Counted from the first letter of the stretch, positions 35,691 to 45,526 are shown. The stretch is DNA of 50,498 nucleotides from an uncultured Ectothiorhodospiraceae bacterium (GCA_947258695.1 CAMYJG010000035.1:1-50498); one strand, 5' to 3'. The notes: generated by a model from the letters alone, not told the origin. Numbers and translations: made by a program.

Positions 35691-35699
35691 AGGTTTTTT

Positions 35700-36515
35700 A
35701 TGTCAAAGCAATCTATAGATATGAATCAATATTTTATTGATCACAAGCCCTACTATGAATCCGTGGGTGACGAGGTTGAATTATACCAGGCGGCCTATCA
35801 AATACGTATGCCTGTAATGCTAAAGGGCCCGACAGGTTGCGGTAAATCTCGATTTGTTGAATACATGGCACATAAATTAGGTCGGCCATTAATTACAGTC
35901 GCCTGCAACGAAGATATGATGGCCTCAGATCTGGTAGGCAGGTATTTATTAGATAAAGAAGGAACAAAATGGCAGGATGGCCCCTTAACAATTGCGGCAC
36001 GTATTGGTGCTATTTGTTACCTGGATGAGATTGTCGAAGCTCGCCAGGATACAACCGTTATCATTCACCCATTAACCGATCATCGCCGAACTTTACCGTT
36101 AGAAAAAAAAGGCGAGTTAATCGCAGCGCATCCGGACTTTCAGCTGGTGATTTCATATAACCCGGGCTATCAGAGTTTAATGAAGGATCTTAAGCAGTCG
36201 ACCAAACAGCGCTTTGGCGCGTTAAATTTTGATTATCCTGATGAAAGCATTGAAATAAGGATTGTCGCTAAGGAATCTGGCGTTGATACTGATATAGCTG
36301 CAAAGCTGGTTAAGATTGCACATTGCGCACGTAACCTGAAAGGTCATGGATTAGATGAGGGTGTGTCAACCCGGTTATTAGTTTATGCTGGGCAGTTAAT
36401 CAGTAAAGGGGTCGAGCCAAAAACGGCTTGTTTGATGTCAATGGTCACGCCTTTAACAGATGATCCGGACATGCTCGAATCGCTTACTACAACCATTAGC
36501 ACAATCCTCGAATAA
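35700..36515 (+). CDS. MoxR-family AAA+ ATPase of the CbbQ/NirQ/NorQ type
   Basis: A 271-residue AAA+ ATPase with Walker A GPTGCGKS (43-50), Walker B ICYLDEI (D109-E110), sensor I in [23 protein letters not shown] and the CbbQ-typical C-terminal helical part. These ATPases form hexamers that bind a VWA partner and activate an enzyme or help insert a metal. The partner is the gene just before it. Linked to an aliphatic amidase, the pair may play the role that the ClpB-like AmiB plays in the Pseudomonas amidase operon, but that is only inference. Confidence 0.9.
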   Translation: MSKQSIDMNQYFIDHKPYYESVGDEVELYQAAYQIRMPVMLKGPTGCGKSRFVEYMAHKLGRPLITVACNEDMMASDLVGRYLLDKEGTKWQDGPLTIAARIGAICYLDEIVEARQDTTVIIHPLTDHRRTLPLEKKGELIAAHPDFQLVISYNPGYQSLMKDLKQSTKQRFGALNFDYPDESIEIRIVAKESGVDTDIAAKLVKIAHCARNLKGHGLDEGVSTRLLVYAGQLISKGVEPKTACLMSMVTPLTDDPDMLESLTTTISTILE

Positions 36516-36531
36516 AAGTGAGCTAATGTTA

Positions 36532-36548
36532 TGCACTAAAGAGGTGCA
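36532..36548 (+). promoter_or_regulatory. NtrC site upstream of the urease operon
   Basis: TGCACTAAAGAGGTGCA agrees with the NtrC consensus at 14 of 17 positions, including both half-sites. It is centred about 86 bases before the predicted start. Confidence 0.88.
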
Positions 36549-36598
36549 TCAAATCAATCAGGGATATTTAACTTATTGATTTTAAGAGGGTAAATCTT

Positions 36599-36614
36599 TG
36601 GCACAGCTTGTGCA
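36599..36614 (+). promoter_or_regulatory. Sigma-54 promoter of the urease operon
   Basis: TGGCACAGCTTGTGCA has GG and GC at the exact spacing. The -12 element is GTGCA rather than TTGCA, one mismatch. It is 64 bases before the nickel permease gene. Confidence 0.82.
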
Positions 36615-36678
36615 CCGAAAATTATCGATAAATATGATTCACTTTAACAAGGCTTAATATCAATAAGGTCAGGCATAA

Positions 36679-37362
36679 ATGGATTTAAATAGTATTACGA
36701 TATTGCTCCTGGCATTTGCAATGGGCCTGTTTCATGCACTTGATGCAGACCATGTGATGGCAGTAACAGCCATTGCCTCAAAAAATTTCAGAATGCAAAA
36801 AGTGATTAATTTGTGTCTGAAATGGTCATTAGGGCATGGCATCGTTTTATTTGGAGCAGGATCAGCAATACTTATATTTGGCTTAAATATTTCTTCTGCA
36901 GTGAGCGAATATGCTGAGAAGGCAGTCGCGCTATTCCTGATCGTTATCGGTGCCTGGATACTAAAAGATTTATACAAAAAAAGAGTACATATTCATTTCC
37001 ATCAACACAATGGTTTAGCTAGTCATGCACATTGGCATAGCAAAGATGATAATGCTCAACATAGCCATGGTAATGATAATCATCGACATGAACATAAATC
37101 TGTGATGGTAGGAATGCTTCATGGTTTAGCGGGACTTGCACCTTTACTTGCAATACTACCTGTAACAAGTCAACCACTATGGCTTGCAGTGGTTTACTTA
37201 TTCATTTTTTGTTCCGGCATATTTTTATCGATGATTATTTTTGGTGGCGTTTTAGGTAAGTTTGTTAGCCGATTACAGCAATACAGTTCTTATTCAGTCA
37301 ATCTGCTTAGGTGGTTTATTGGTGTTGCATCAATTTCGTTAGGATTATTTTGGTTACAGTAA
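36679..37362 (+). CDS. Nickel permease-like membrane protein (UreH/NiCoT-related)
   Basis: A 227-residue inner-membrane protein with about six hydrophobic segments. The motif HALDADHVMAVTA (HX4DH) in the first segments is the metal-transport signature of the nickel/cobalt transporters. A histidine-rich loop (HIHFHQHNGLASHAHWH, about residues 100-145) separates the two halves. As first gene of the urease operon it most likely supplies nickel for the urease active site. The alternative is nickel efflux of the RcnA type, less likely beside a nickel enzyme. It lies 6 bases from ureD. Confidence 0.85.
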   Translation: MDLNSITILLLAFAMGLFHALDADHVMAVTAIASKNFRMQKVINLCLKWSLGHGIVLFGAGSAILIFGLNISSAVSEYAEKAVALFLIVIGAWILKDLYKKRVHIHFHQHNGLASHAHWHSKDDNAQHSHGNDNHRHEHKSVMVGMLHGLAGLAPLLAILPVTSQPLWLAVVYLFIFCSGIFLSMIIFGGVLGKFVSRLQQYSSYSVNLLRWFIGVASISLGLFWLQ

Positions 37363-37368
37363 AAAAAG

Positions 37369-38217
37369 ATGAGTACAGCTGAAAATATCAAACGCCACTG
37401 GTTAGCAGAATTAAATCTCGGTTTTGAGTATGATGGACGCCGTACCATTTTAAGTGAACGTAAACATGTTGGACCACTTATTATACAAAAACCTTTTTAC
37501 CCGGAAGGTGAAGTTTGTCATGTATATTTAATTCACCCCCCTGGCGGCATTGTTGGAGGAGATGAATTGAATCTTAATGTCAAGGTTAAGAAAAATGCTC
37601 ACTCACTAATCACAACACCTGCAGCAACAAAATTTTATAGTGGTAATAATTTTCAGGCAAAGCAAGTACAAAATATTTATGTTGAGTCAAATGGATCTGC
37701 TGAATGGTTACCCCAGGAAACGATATTCTTTTCAGGTTGTGAAGCAAGTACTAAAACAAACATTCAGCTGGAAGATGATGCTAAATTTATTGGTTGGGAG
37801 ATTGTCTGCTTAGGTCGACCAGCGAGTAATGAAGAATTTGATCAAGGTTATTGTCGTCAAACTATAGAAGTATGGCGCAATAAAAAGCCGCTAGTGATTG
37901 AACGTAGTTTGTTACAAGGTAGTGATGAGTTACTTTCGGCAATATGGGGTATGCAGAACTTTGTTGTTATGGGTACGATGATAGTGACGGATGCCAATAA
38001 GGATGTACTAAATATCGTCAGAGAAAAAATAGAAAGCCTGCAACTAAATGACAATAAAATAAGAATAAGTAGTACTCTGATTAATGATGTTTTAATTTGT
38101 CGTGCATTGGCAAATCAAGCAGAAATAGCCAGAGAAAGTTTTATTTCAATCTGGAAATCATTAAGGCCTGATATCATGCAACGGCAAGCCGTTGCCCCGC
38201 GTATTTGGTATACATAA
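37369..38217 (+). CDS. ureD: Urease accessory protein UreD
   Basis: A 282-residue cytoplasmic chaperone. It binds apo-urease and, with UreF and UreG, forms the activation complex that inserts nickel. Typical motifs are HPPGGIVGGDELNLNV near residue 55, ITTPAATKFY, WLPQETIFFSG and the C-terminal MQRQAVAPRIW. The length agrees with the family. It starts 6 bases after the permease stop. Confidence 0.93.
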   Translation: MSTAENIKRHWLAELNLGFEYDGRRTILSERKHVGPLIIQKPFYPEGEVCHVYLIHPPGGIVGGDELNLNVKVKKNAHSLITTPAATKFYSGNNFQAKQVQNIYVESNGSAEWLPQETIFFSGCEASTKTNIQLEDDAKFIGWEIVCLGRPASNEEFDQGYCRQTIEVWRNKKPLVIERSLLQGSDELLSAIWGMQNFVVMGTMIVTDANKDVLNIVREKIESLQLNDNKIRISSTLINDVLICRALANQAEIARESFISIWKSLRPDIMQRQAVAPRIWYT

Positions 38218-38250
38218 TTCGTTTAAAGCTTTAATTATAGGAATAGTGTT

Positions 38251-38553
38251 ATGGAACTTACACCTCGTGAAAAAGATAAATTACTTTTATATACAGCAGC
38301 TATTGTTGCCCGTGATCGTAAACAACGTGGCGTGAAACTTAATTACCCTGAAGCCGTTGCACTTATTTCATCAGAAATAGTTGAAGGCGCACGTGATGGT
38401 AAAAGTGTTGCAGAGCTAATGAGTTATGGAACAACGCTGTTAAAACGTGACGACGTGATGGATGGTATTCCTGAAATGATACACGACGTACAGGTTGAAG
38501 CGACATTTCCAGACGGCACCAAGTTAGTGACTGTGCATAATCCTATTCAATAA
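38251..38553 (+). CDS. ureA: Urease gamma subunit
   Basis: A 100-residue protein starting [20 protein letters not shown], the standard gamma-subunit sequence, and ending VHNPIQ. It assembles with beta and alpha as (abg)3. The separate gene, rather than a fused gamma-beta subunit, is the usual arrangement in proteobacteria. Confidence 0.97.
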   Translation: MELTPREKDKLLLYTAAIVARDRKQRGVKLNYPEAVALISSEIVEGARDGKSVAELMSYGTTLLKRDDVMDGIPEMIHDVQVEATFPDGTKLVTVHNPIQ

Positions 38554-38576
38554 CAATAAAATAATTGGAGACTATT

Positions 38577-38882
38577 ATGATACCCGGCGAATATTTAATT
38601 GAAGAAGGTAATATTGAGTTTAATAGCGGGCGCAAGACCTTGATTTTAGAGGTGGCCAATAAAGGTGACCGCCCTATACAAGTGGGTTCGCATTATCATT
38701 TTTATGAAACAAATAGTGCCTTAGAGTTTGAGCGAGAATCGACCCGGGGTTTTCGTTTAAATATTGCAGCTGGTACCGCGATTCGGTTTGAGCCAGGTCA
38801 AACCCGAAAAATTGAATTAGTCGAATATGTCGGTGATCGAAAAGTATATGGATTTAATGGCAACGTCATGGGTGCGTTGTAA
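38577..38882 (+). CDS. ureB: Urease beta subunit
   Basis: A 101-residue protein beginning [16 protein letters not shown], with [20 protein letters not shown] and other beta-subunit motifs. The longer frame from TTG at 38565 would read through the TTGGAG ribosome binding site, so ATG 38577 (7 bases after it) is the start. It packs around the alpha subunit in the urease trimer. Confidence 0.96.
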   Translation: MIPGEYLIEEGNIEFNSGRKTLILEVANKGDRPIQVGSHYHFYETNSALEFERESTRGFRLNIAAGTAIRFEPGQTRKIELVEYVGDRKVYGFNGNVMGAL

Positions 38883-38912
38883 TATGAATATAAGAATAGC
38901 GGAGTATTAATT

Positions 38913-40616
38913 ATGGCTACAATGAGTCGACAAGCTTATGCTGAAATATTTGGCCCAACCACGGGTGACAGAGTTCGGCTGGGCGATACTGAATTGTTTA
39001 TTGAAGTAGAAAAAGATTACACCACCTATGGCGATGAAGTGAAGTTTGGTGGTGGCAAAGTTATACGTGATGGCATGGGGCAAAGCCAACGCTCTGATAA
39101 AGAGGTTGTTGATACCGTTATTACCAATGCTTTAATTGTTGACCATTGGGGCATTGTTAAAGCTGACGTAGGGATTAAAAATGGTCGTATTGCTGCCATT
39201 GGTAAAGCAGGTAACCCCGATGTACAAGCTAATGTCGATATCATTATTGGCCCGGGCACAGAAGCCATTGCCGGTGAAGGCCAAATATTAACAGCCGGTG
39301 GCATTGATTCGCATATACATTTTATTTGTCCACAACAAGTTGAAGAAGCTTTAATGTCAGGTGTGACCACTATGTTAGGTGGCGGTACCGGGCCTGCAAC
39401 AGGCACAAACGCGACTACCTGCACACCGGGTGAATGGAATATTCATCGCATGCTTGAAGCGGCAGAAGATTTGCCGATGAACTTAGGTTTCCTCGGTAAA
39501 GGTAATGCGAGTTTACCTTTGCCTTTAGAAGAACAGGTTGCCGCGGGTGTGATGGGTTTAAAACTGCACGAAGATTGGGGCACCACACCAGCTGCAATCG
39601 ATAATTGTTTAAGTGTTGCAGAAAAAGAAGACATCCAGGTGGCTATTCATACCGATACTTTAAATGAGTCTGGTTTTGTTGAAGATACCTTAGCGGCATT
39701 TAAAGGTCGCGCGATTCACACTTATCATACCGAAGGTGCCGGTGGTGGACATGCCCCGGATATTATCAAGGCATGTGGCGAAGATTACGTATTACCATCA
39801 AGTACCAATCCAACCCGTCCTTATACAATTAATACCATCGATGAACATCTTGATATGTTAATGGTCTGTCATCATCTTGATCCTAATATTTCTGAAGATG
39901 TGGCCTTTGCAGAATCACGTATTCGCAAAGAAACCATTGCAGCAGAAGATATTTTGCATGACCTGGGTGCTTTCTCGATGATTGCTTCTGATTCACAAGC
40001 CATGGGCCGGGTAGGTGAAGTCATTACCCGTACCTGGCAAACCGCTCATAAAATGAAAGTACAACGTGGTGCCTTAGAGGAAGATACCGATCGTAATGAT
40101 AATAACCGGGTTAAACGCTACATTACCAAGTACACCATGAACCCGGCGATTACCCATGGTATTTCACATGAAGTCGGCTCTATCGAAGTAGGTAAACTGG
40201 CCGATCTGGTTTTATGGAAACCCGCTTTCTTTGCGACTAAGCCTTCGTTAATTATTAAAGGCGGATTTATTGCAGCAGCACCGATGGGTGATCCCAATGC
40301 CTCTATTCCAACGCCACAACCGGTACATTACAGACCGATGTTTGGTGCAATGGGTGGGGCGTTAAGCAAAACATGCATTACCTTTGTATCACAAACGGCA
40401 TTAGATGCCGGGATAAAAGAAAAGTTAGGATTGAATAAAAATATTGCAGCGGTTAAAAATACCCGTTCGGTCCGTAAAAAAGATATGCTATTAAATTCTT
40501 ATCAACCGACTATTGAAGTGGATTCACAAACCTATGAAGTCAGGGCGGATGGTGTGTTATTAACCTGTGAACCAGCGACCTCGCTACCTTTAGCACAACG
40601 TTATTTTTTATTTTAA
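38913..40616 (+). CDS. ureC: Urease alpha subunit
   Basis: A 567-residue catalytic subunit that hydrolyses urea to ammonia and carbamate. The nickel-site residues are at the same positions as in Klebsiella urease: H134 and H136 in HIHF, carbamylated K217 in LKLHEDWG, and D360 in SDSQAMG. The mobile flap has C319-H320 in MVCHHL. The frame is intact and full length. GC content at third positions looks a little higher in the middle of the gene than in its neighbours, which is common for the most conserved genes. Confidence 0.98.
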   Translation: MATMSRQAYAEIFGPTTGDRVRLGDTELFIEVEKDYTTYGDEVKFGGGKVIRDGMGQSQRSDKEVVDTVITNALIVDHWGIVKADVGIKNGRIAAIGKAGNPDVQANVDIIIGPGTEAIAGEGQILTAGGIDSHIHFICPQQVEEALMSGVTTMLGGGTGPATGTNATTCTPGEWNIHRMLEAAEDLPMNLGFLGKGNASLPLPLEEQVAAGVMGLKLHEDWGTTPAAIDNCLSVAEKEDIQVAIHTDTLNESGFVEDTLAAFKGRAIHTYHTEGAGGGHAPDIIKACGEDYVLPSSTNPTRPYTINTIDEHLDMLMVCHHLDPNISEDVAFAESRIRKETIAAEDILHDLGAFSMIASDSQAMGRVGEVITRTWQTAHKMKVQRGALEEDTDRNDNNRVKRYITKYTMNPAITHGISHEVGSIEVGKLADLVLWKPAFFATKPSLIIKGGFIAAAPMGDPNASIPTPQPVHYRPMFGAMGGALSKTCITFVSQTALDAGIKEKLGLNKNIAAVKNTRSVRKKDMLLNSYQPTIEVDSQTYEVRADGVLLTCEPATSLPLAQRYFLF

Positions 40617-40633
40617 TAATTATTGAGTAAAAC

Positions 40634-41116
40634 ATGGTATTAAAAATATACGAGCGACTTGATGTGCAAGTTGATGAGAGTGAGAAATACGCAACATTGA
40701 CTTTACCTTTTGAGCTAAGACAAAAGAGCCGGTTAAAAGCCCAGCTTGATGATGCTACAGAAGTTGGTTTAATTTTATCTCGCGGTGAATTATTACGTGG
40801 TGGCGATTTTCTTCGTGCTGAAAATGGGTTATTAATTAAAATTATCGCAGCAGATGAAACTGTTAGTACGGTAACACATAAAGAGCCAATAATGCTTTTA
40901 CGTGCGAGTTACCATTTAGGTAATCGGCATGTGCCATTACAAATTTCGGAAAGCTGGATTCGTTATACCCATGACCATGTTTTAGATGACATGGTTATAG
41001 GCTTAGGTTTAGACGTGATATGTGAGCAGGCCCCTTTTGAACCCGAGGGTGGCGCTTACGGTGGTGGTCATGGCCATAGTCACAGTCACGAACATACTCA
41101 TACACATGCACATTAA
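40634..41116 (+). CDS. ureE: Urease accessory protein UreE
   Basis: A 160-residue nickel metallochaperone. The N-terminal domain (LTLPFELRQKSRLKAQLDD) and the conserved nickel-binding segment around YHLGNRHVPLQI with DHVLDDMV are present. The C-terminus is histidine-rich (HGHSHSHEHTHTHAH), as in Klebsiella UreE, and stores nickel. It is followed after two bases by ureF. Confidence 0.95.
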   Translation: MVLKIYERLDVQVDESEKYATLTLPFELRQKSRLKAQLDDATEVGLILSRGELLRGGDFLRAENGLLIKIIAADETVSTVTHKEPIMLLRASYHLGNRHVPLQISESWIRYTHDHVLDDMVIGLGLDVICEQAPFEPEGGAYGGGHGHSHSHEHTHTHAH

Positions 41117-41118
41117 TC

Positions 41119-41784
41119 ATGGTTTCTGAATCACAACTACGCCTTTGGCAACTGATTAGCCCAAGCTTACCGATAGGGAGTTTTGCATATTCTCAAGGCT
41201 TAGAATACGCCGTTGATTGCGGCTGGGTCACTGATGAACAACAAACCTACGAGTGGATTCGTGGCCAAATCGATAACACGCTGTCATCACTTGATATACC
41301 GGTGATGCAACGCATGTATCAGGCGTGGCAGAGTGAAAATTTTGAAGAGGTGCTTTATTGGAATCAGTGGTTACTGGCAGCAAGAGAATCTAAAGAACTT
41401 TATGATGAAGATATACAGTTAGGGCAGGCCTTACATCGTGTATTAAAAGGTTTAGATATAATGTTACCTATTGATGATGATATTGAGTGGACATACTCAA
41501 GTATATTTTCTTTTGCTGCAATGAATTGGAATATTCCATTTGCGGATGCCGCCAATGGTTTTTTATGGGCATGGAGTGAAAACCAGGTTGCAGCGGCGAT
41601 TAAGCTGGTGCCACTGGGGCAAACATCCGGGCAGAAAGTATTATCAAAAATATTAAGTGATATTCCGGTTGCGATAGAAAAAGCATTAACATTGAGCGAA
41701 GAAGATATTGGTTTACTTGCACCAGGTGTTGCTATTGCAAGTGCATTGCATGAAACACAGTATTCACGCTTATTTAGATCTTAA
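41119..41784 (+). CDS. ureF: Urease accessory protein UreF
   Basis: A 221-residue helical protein that links UreD and UreG in the activation complex. Family landmarks are LIGSFAYSQ-like LPIGSFAYSQGLEYAV near the start, AARESKEL in the middle and the C-terminal ASALHETQYSRLFRS. ATG 41119 is two bases after the ureE stop, so it is translationally coupled. Confidence 0.94.
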   Translation: MVSESQLRLWQLISPSLPIGSFAYSQGLEYAVDCGWVTDEQQTYEWIRGQIDNTLSSLDIPVMQRMYQAWQSENFEEVLYWNQWLLAARESKELYDEDIQLGQALHRVLKGLDIMLPIDDDIEWTYSSIFSFAAMNWNIPFADAANGFLWAWSENQVAAAIKLVPLGQTSGQKVLSKILSDIPVAIEKALTLSEEDIGLLAPGVAIASALHETQYSRLFRS

Positions 41785-41797
41785 TTGAGGTTTTATT

Positions 41798-42418
41798 ATG
41801 AGTAACAGTCAGGTATTACGTGTTGGTATTGGTGGTCCTGTTGGATCAGGTAAAACGGCCTTAGTTGAACAGTTATGTAAAAACATGCGGGATGATTACA
41901 ATATTGCTGTTGTCACCAATGATATTTATACCCAGGAAGACTCACAGTTTCTCACACGTAATAATGCCTTAGAGGAAGAACGTATTATTGGTGTAGAAAC
42001 AGGTGGCTGCCCGCATACTGCAATACGAGAAGATGCCTCAATGAATTTAAGCGCAGTAGAAAGCCTGCAAAAAAAATTACCAGGCTTACAAACGGTGTTT
42101 GTTGAAAGTGGTGGTGATAATTTAAGTGCAACTTTTAGTCCAGAGCTTTCAGATTTAACCATTTATGTTATTGATGTGGCCGCGGGCGACAAAATCCCGC
42201 GTAAAGGTGGCCCAGGTATCACTAAGTCTGATTTGTTAGTAATTAATAAGATTGACCTTGCTCCTCATGTTGGTGCCTCGCTTGAAGTAATGGAGCGAGA
42301 TACTAAAAAAATGCGTGGCGATCGTCCATTTGTATTCAGTAATCTTAAGGATGGCAAAGGATTAGAGGAAATCATTGCTTTTATAACAACACAAGGAATG
42401 TTAAGCAAAGCCAGCTAA
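41798..42418 (+). CDS. ureG: Urease accessory GTPase UreG
   Basis: A 206-residue GTPase that delivers nickel to urease. It has P-loop GGPVGSGKT near residue 12, the metal-binding CPH motif in [28 protein letters not shown] and the guanine-specificity NKID. It is the last gene of the operon; no clear terminator is seen in the AT-rich DNA after it. Confidence 0.97.
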   Translation: MSNSQVLRVGIGGPVGSGKTALVEQLCKNMRDDYNIAVVTNDIYTQEDSQFLTRNNALEEERIIGVETGGCPHTAIREDASMNLSAVESLQKKLPGLQTVFVESGGDNLSATFSPELSDLTIYVIDVAAGDKIPRKGGPGITKSDLLVINKIDLAPHVGASLEVMERDTKKMRGDRPFVFSNLKDGKGLEEIIAFITTQGMLSKAS

Positions 42419-42493
42419 AAGTTAGCTTAAAAACATATAACGATTAAGTTTGCTGACCAAGTTTTCATCAATTGTAATTTTTCTGTCATAAAG

Positions 42494-42529
42494 TGCACAT
42501 TACTAGTGCGTTTTCACCTACTTCGTGCA
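42494..42529 (+). promoter_or_regulatory. Tandem NtrC-like sites upstream of porin copy 2
   Basis: TGCACATTACTAGTGCG (42494-42510) and TTCACCTACTTCGTGCA (42513-42529) each have two half-sites with a 7-base spacer. They are centred about 130 and 110 bases before the predicted start, the same geometry as at fmdA. The rest of 42419-42604 shows no gene. Confidence 0.75.
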
Positions 42530-42604
42530 CCGCTATAGCGCGTAAAATTTATCAAAATTTATCCCATTATATGTAAGTTTATGATTTATAAGTGTTTTAT
42601 TTTT

Positions 42605-42620
42605 TGGCACAGCCTTTGCT
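42605..42620 (+). promoter_or_regulatory. Sigma-54 promoter of porin copy 2
   Basis: TGGCACAGCCTTTGCT is a perfect -24/-12 match, 102 bases before the ATG at 42723. Confidence 0.9.
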
Positions 42621-42722
42621 CTATAGTAATTATGCGCCAATTAAGTCAGTCAATGATTGTGTTTAAGGGGCTGGAAAAATTGAAATACCTAAAAAATCTA
42701 TTAATTTGGGAGAATTAATCAA

Positions 42723-43430
42723 ATGAACGTAAAAAATAAATTTAAACTTTCTTCTGTTGCTCTTGCGTCTGCAATGGCATTAGGCGCGATGACTGCATCG
42801 ACGACAGCAAGTGCAGAAGTTTCATACAGTGCAACACTTTCATCTATGTACTTTTGGCGTGGACAAAATATCAGTGATGGTGCTCCAGCACTTTCAGGTG
42901 ATATTTCTTATAGCCATGATAGTGGTTTGTACGCGTTTGCCTGGATGTCTAGCGAAGGTGTTAGTGGTACAAGTACTGCTACAAATACAACTGGTGATGA
43001 TGATGGTGGTGAAGTTGATGTAGGTATCGGTTATGCAGGTGAAGTTGGTGGTGTTGGTTATGACATCAGTTACTACAAATTTTGGTACCCAGAAGAAGAT
43101 AGTGAAGTAACTTCTTTCGGCGATGCTGATGCAGAATTCGTTCTTGGCTTAAGCTATGATCCTGTTTCGTTCACTGCATACATTGATGCGAAAGGTGATA
43201 AAACATATAAATATTACACGCTTGGTGGTTCAGTAGGGCCAGTTGATCTGACCTATGGTATGACTGACAATGACGGCGCTAGTAATGATTACACTCATAT
43301 TGATGTTACTTACAATGCAACTGATAAATTGTCATTTACTGTAAGTAAGAAATCTTTAGATGCTGGTATAACAGATATTGATGAAGATTATATATTCGTA
43401 ATGTCTTATTCATTACCTGTAGGTAAGTAA
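42723..43430 (+). CDS. TorF-family outer-membrane porin-like protein, copy 2
   Basis: A 235-residue secreted protein with a signal peptide (about 1-31, cleaved after ASA). Its mature part starts EVSYSATLSSMYFWRGQNIS, the TorF family pattern, followed by beta-strand alternation and acidic loops (NTTGDDDGGEVD). It differs from copy 1 at 24790 in most positions but has the same architecture. With a sigma-54 promoter and glnK-amt just after, it is probably a channel for small nitrogen compounds across the outer membrane, comparable to the porin FmdC of methylotroph formamidase loci; that is inference. Confidence 0.87.
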   Translation: MNVKNKFKLSSVALASAMALGAMTASTTASAEVSYSATLSSMYFWRGQNISDGAPALSGDISYSHDSGLYAFAWMSSEGVSGTSTATNTTGDDDGGEVDVGIGYAGEVGGVGYDISYYKFWYPEEDSEVTSFGDADAEFVLGLSYDPVSFTAYIDAKGDKTYKYYTLGGSVGPVDLTYGMTDNDGASNDYTHIDVTYNATDKLSFTVSKKSLDAGITDIDEDYIFVMSYSLPVGK

Positions 43431-43464
43431 GACAGTACTTTTACAGTTAGTTAATAAATAGAAA

Positions 43465-43499
43465 AAGCCGGTATGAATTAATTTGTACCGGTTTTTTTT
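43465..43499 (+). terminator. Rho-independent terminator after porin copy 2
   Basis: CCGGTA/TACCGG stem with an A-run before it and eight T residues after it. Confidence 0.85.
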
Positions 43500-43568
43500 A
43501 TTTTTAATCAATAAAACGTTTGGAATTGAACTTATTAAAAAACTAAGGGTAGGTTCCTAAATTGTGTT

Positions 43569-43585
43569 TGCACTATATTGGTGCT
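43569..43585 (+). promoter_or_regulatory. NtrC site upstream of glnK
   Basis: TGCACTATATTGGTGCT agrees with the consensus at 13 of 17 positions. It is about 128 bases before the start predicted from the sigma-54 element. Nothing else is visible in 43500-43677 except a TTGGTGCG half-site at 43608. Confidence 0.82.
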
Positions 43586-43677
43586 TGAAAGTTTTGTATG
43601 TTTTAATTTGGTGCGTGATTTTGCTTCAATATGAACGTATAGGATATAACTTATTGTTTTTATTAGTAAAACCATCT

Positions 43678-43693
43678 TGGCACGTCATGTGCA
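43678..43693 (+). promoter_or_regulatory. Sigma-54 promoter of glnK-amt
   Basis: TGGCACGTCATGTGCA: GG and GC at exact spacing, with GTGCA at -12, the same single mismatch as the urease promoter. 115 bases before glnK. Confidence 0.82.
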
Positions 43694-43793
43694 AATATTT
43701 ACGAGCAAACTTAACATTTAGAACAGTTTAGTGTAAGAAAGAATATAATCTTTTAAACCTGTTTAAGGTTCTAGGGATTTTTAATAAATATAA

Positions 43794-44147
<354 letters not shown>

Positions 44148-44158
44148 GGGGTCTAATA

Positions 44159-45442
44159 ATGGAAAATAATATATTTGAATTACAATATGCCATGGACACC
44201 TTTTACTTCTTAGTATGTGGTGCATTGGTAATGTGGATGGCAGCAGGGTTCTCAATGCTTGAAGCAGGTTTAGTTCGTACAAAAAATACAACTGAAATTT
44301 TAACGAAAAATGTCGCGCTGTTTGCAATTTCTTGTACCATGTATTTAATTGTTGGTTACGACATTATGTATGATGGCGGTATATTCTTATCAGGGATTAC
44401 TACTGTAGCAGGTATGGATGATGCTGCAGTTGCAGCAGTGCTTAAAGATTCAGCTGAAGCCGGTTTTGGTGGTGACTCAGTATATTCTGGTGCATCAGAT
44501 TTCTTCTTCCAGGTTGTATTCGTAGCGACTGCAATGTCTATCATATCGGGTGCAGTTGCTGAGCGTATGAAGCTATGGGCTTTCCTCGTTTTTGCTGTTG
44601 TAATGACAGGCTTTATTTATCCAATGGAAGGTAGCTGGACTTGGAATGGCCAGGCAGTATTTGGTATGTTCGAGCTAAGCTACAGTGACTATGCTGGTTC
44701 AGGTATTGTTCACATGGCCGGTGCTGCAGCTGCTTTAGCTGGTGTACTTTTACTGGGTGCTCGTAAAGGTAAATACGGTCCTAATGGTGAAGTTAATGCG
44801 ATTCCAGGTGCAAACATGCCTTTAGCAACATTAGGTATGTTTATCTTATGGATGGGTTGGTTCGGCTTTAACGGTGGTTCAACTCTGAAACTTGGTGGTA
44901 TTTCTGTTGCTAACGAAGTTGCTAATGTATTCCTTAATACGAATGCTGCAGCAGCTGGTGGCTTGATTGCTGCGCTTGTTGTGGCACGTCTGATATTTGG
45001 TAAAGCTGATTTAACCATGGCAATAAATGGTGCTTTAGCTGGTCTGGTTGCTATTACAGCAGAACCTGCTGATCCTACACCTTTAGTGGCTACCTTAATT
45101 GGTGCCGCCGGTGGTGCAATCGTTGTCTTCTCAATTCTCACTTTAGATAAAATGAAAATTGATGACCCGGTTGGTGCAATTTCTGTCCATGGTGTAGTTG
45201 GTCTATTCGGTGTACTTGTTGTTCCATTAACGGATGGTGATGCAACATTTGGTGGCCAGATTGTAGGCGCATTAACTATCTTCCTATGGGTATTTATTAC
45301 CAGCTTCATTACCTGGTATATAATCAAAATGATTATGGGTATCCGTGTTAGCGAAGAAGAAGAGTTCGAAGGAACTGATCTTTCTGAGTGTGGTATGGAA
45401 GCTTATCCAGAATTTACCGGTGCACGTGGTTCTGGTTTGTAA
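44159..45442 (+). CDS. amtB: Ammonium transporter (Amt family), copy 2
   Basis: A 427-residue inner-membrane ammonium channel with eleven membrane segments. It has pore histidines in GIVHMAGAAAAL and ISVHGVVGLFG, the motif MGWFGFNGGS, and a PII-docking tail (EEEFEGTDLSECGMEAYPEF). It has no separate signal sequence. The loop DDAAVAAVLKDSAEAGFGG between the early segments is longer than in E. coli AmtB and resembles a subgroup common in marine gammaproteobacteria. It is the canonical partner of the GlnK encoded just before. Confidence 0.96.
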   Translation: MENNIFELQYAMDTFYFLVCGALVMWMAAGFSMLEAGLVRTKNTTEILTKNVALFAISCTMYLIVGYDIMYDGGIFLSGITTVAGMDDAAVAAVLKDSAEAGFGGDSVYSGASDFFFQVVFVATAMSIISGAVAERMKLWAFLVFAVVMTGFIYPMEGSWTWNGQAVFGMFELSYSDYAGSGIVHMAGAAAALAGVLLLGARKGKYGPNGEVNAIPGANMPLATLGMFILWMGWFGFNGGSTLKLGGISVANEVANVFLNTNAAAAGGLIAALVVARLIFGKADLTMAINGALAGLVAITAEPADPTPLVATLIGAAGGAIVVFSILTLDKMKIDDPVGAISVHGVVGLFGVLVVPLTDGDATFGGQIVGALTIFLWVFITSFITWYIIKMIMGIRVSEEEEFEGTDLSECGMEAYPEFTGARGSGL

Positions 45443-45482
45443 GATTAAGATATAAGTTTACTTCTTAAATCTTAAGAAAAAT

Positions 45483-45517
45483 AAAAAGGCGCTGAATTAA
45501 GTTCAGCGCCTTTTTTT
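45483..45517. terminator. Bidirectional terminator between amt2 and the globin gene
   Basis: AAAAAGGCGCTGAA and TTCAGCGCCTTTTT form a stem with A-run and T-run on either side. It can serve the amt operon on the plus strand and the globin gene on the minus strand. Confidence 0.93.
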
Positions 45518-45526
45518 ATTTCAACA

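Noticed and set aside
33960-36515. Rubisco activase CbbQ/CbbO in the strict sense.
   Set aside because: No rubisco gene lies in the window; only the family resemblance is supported.
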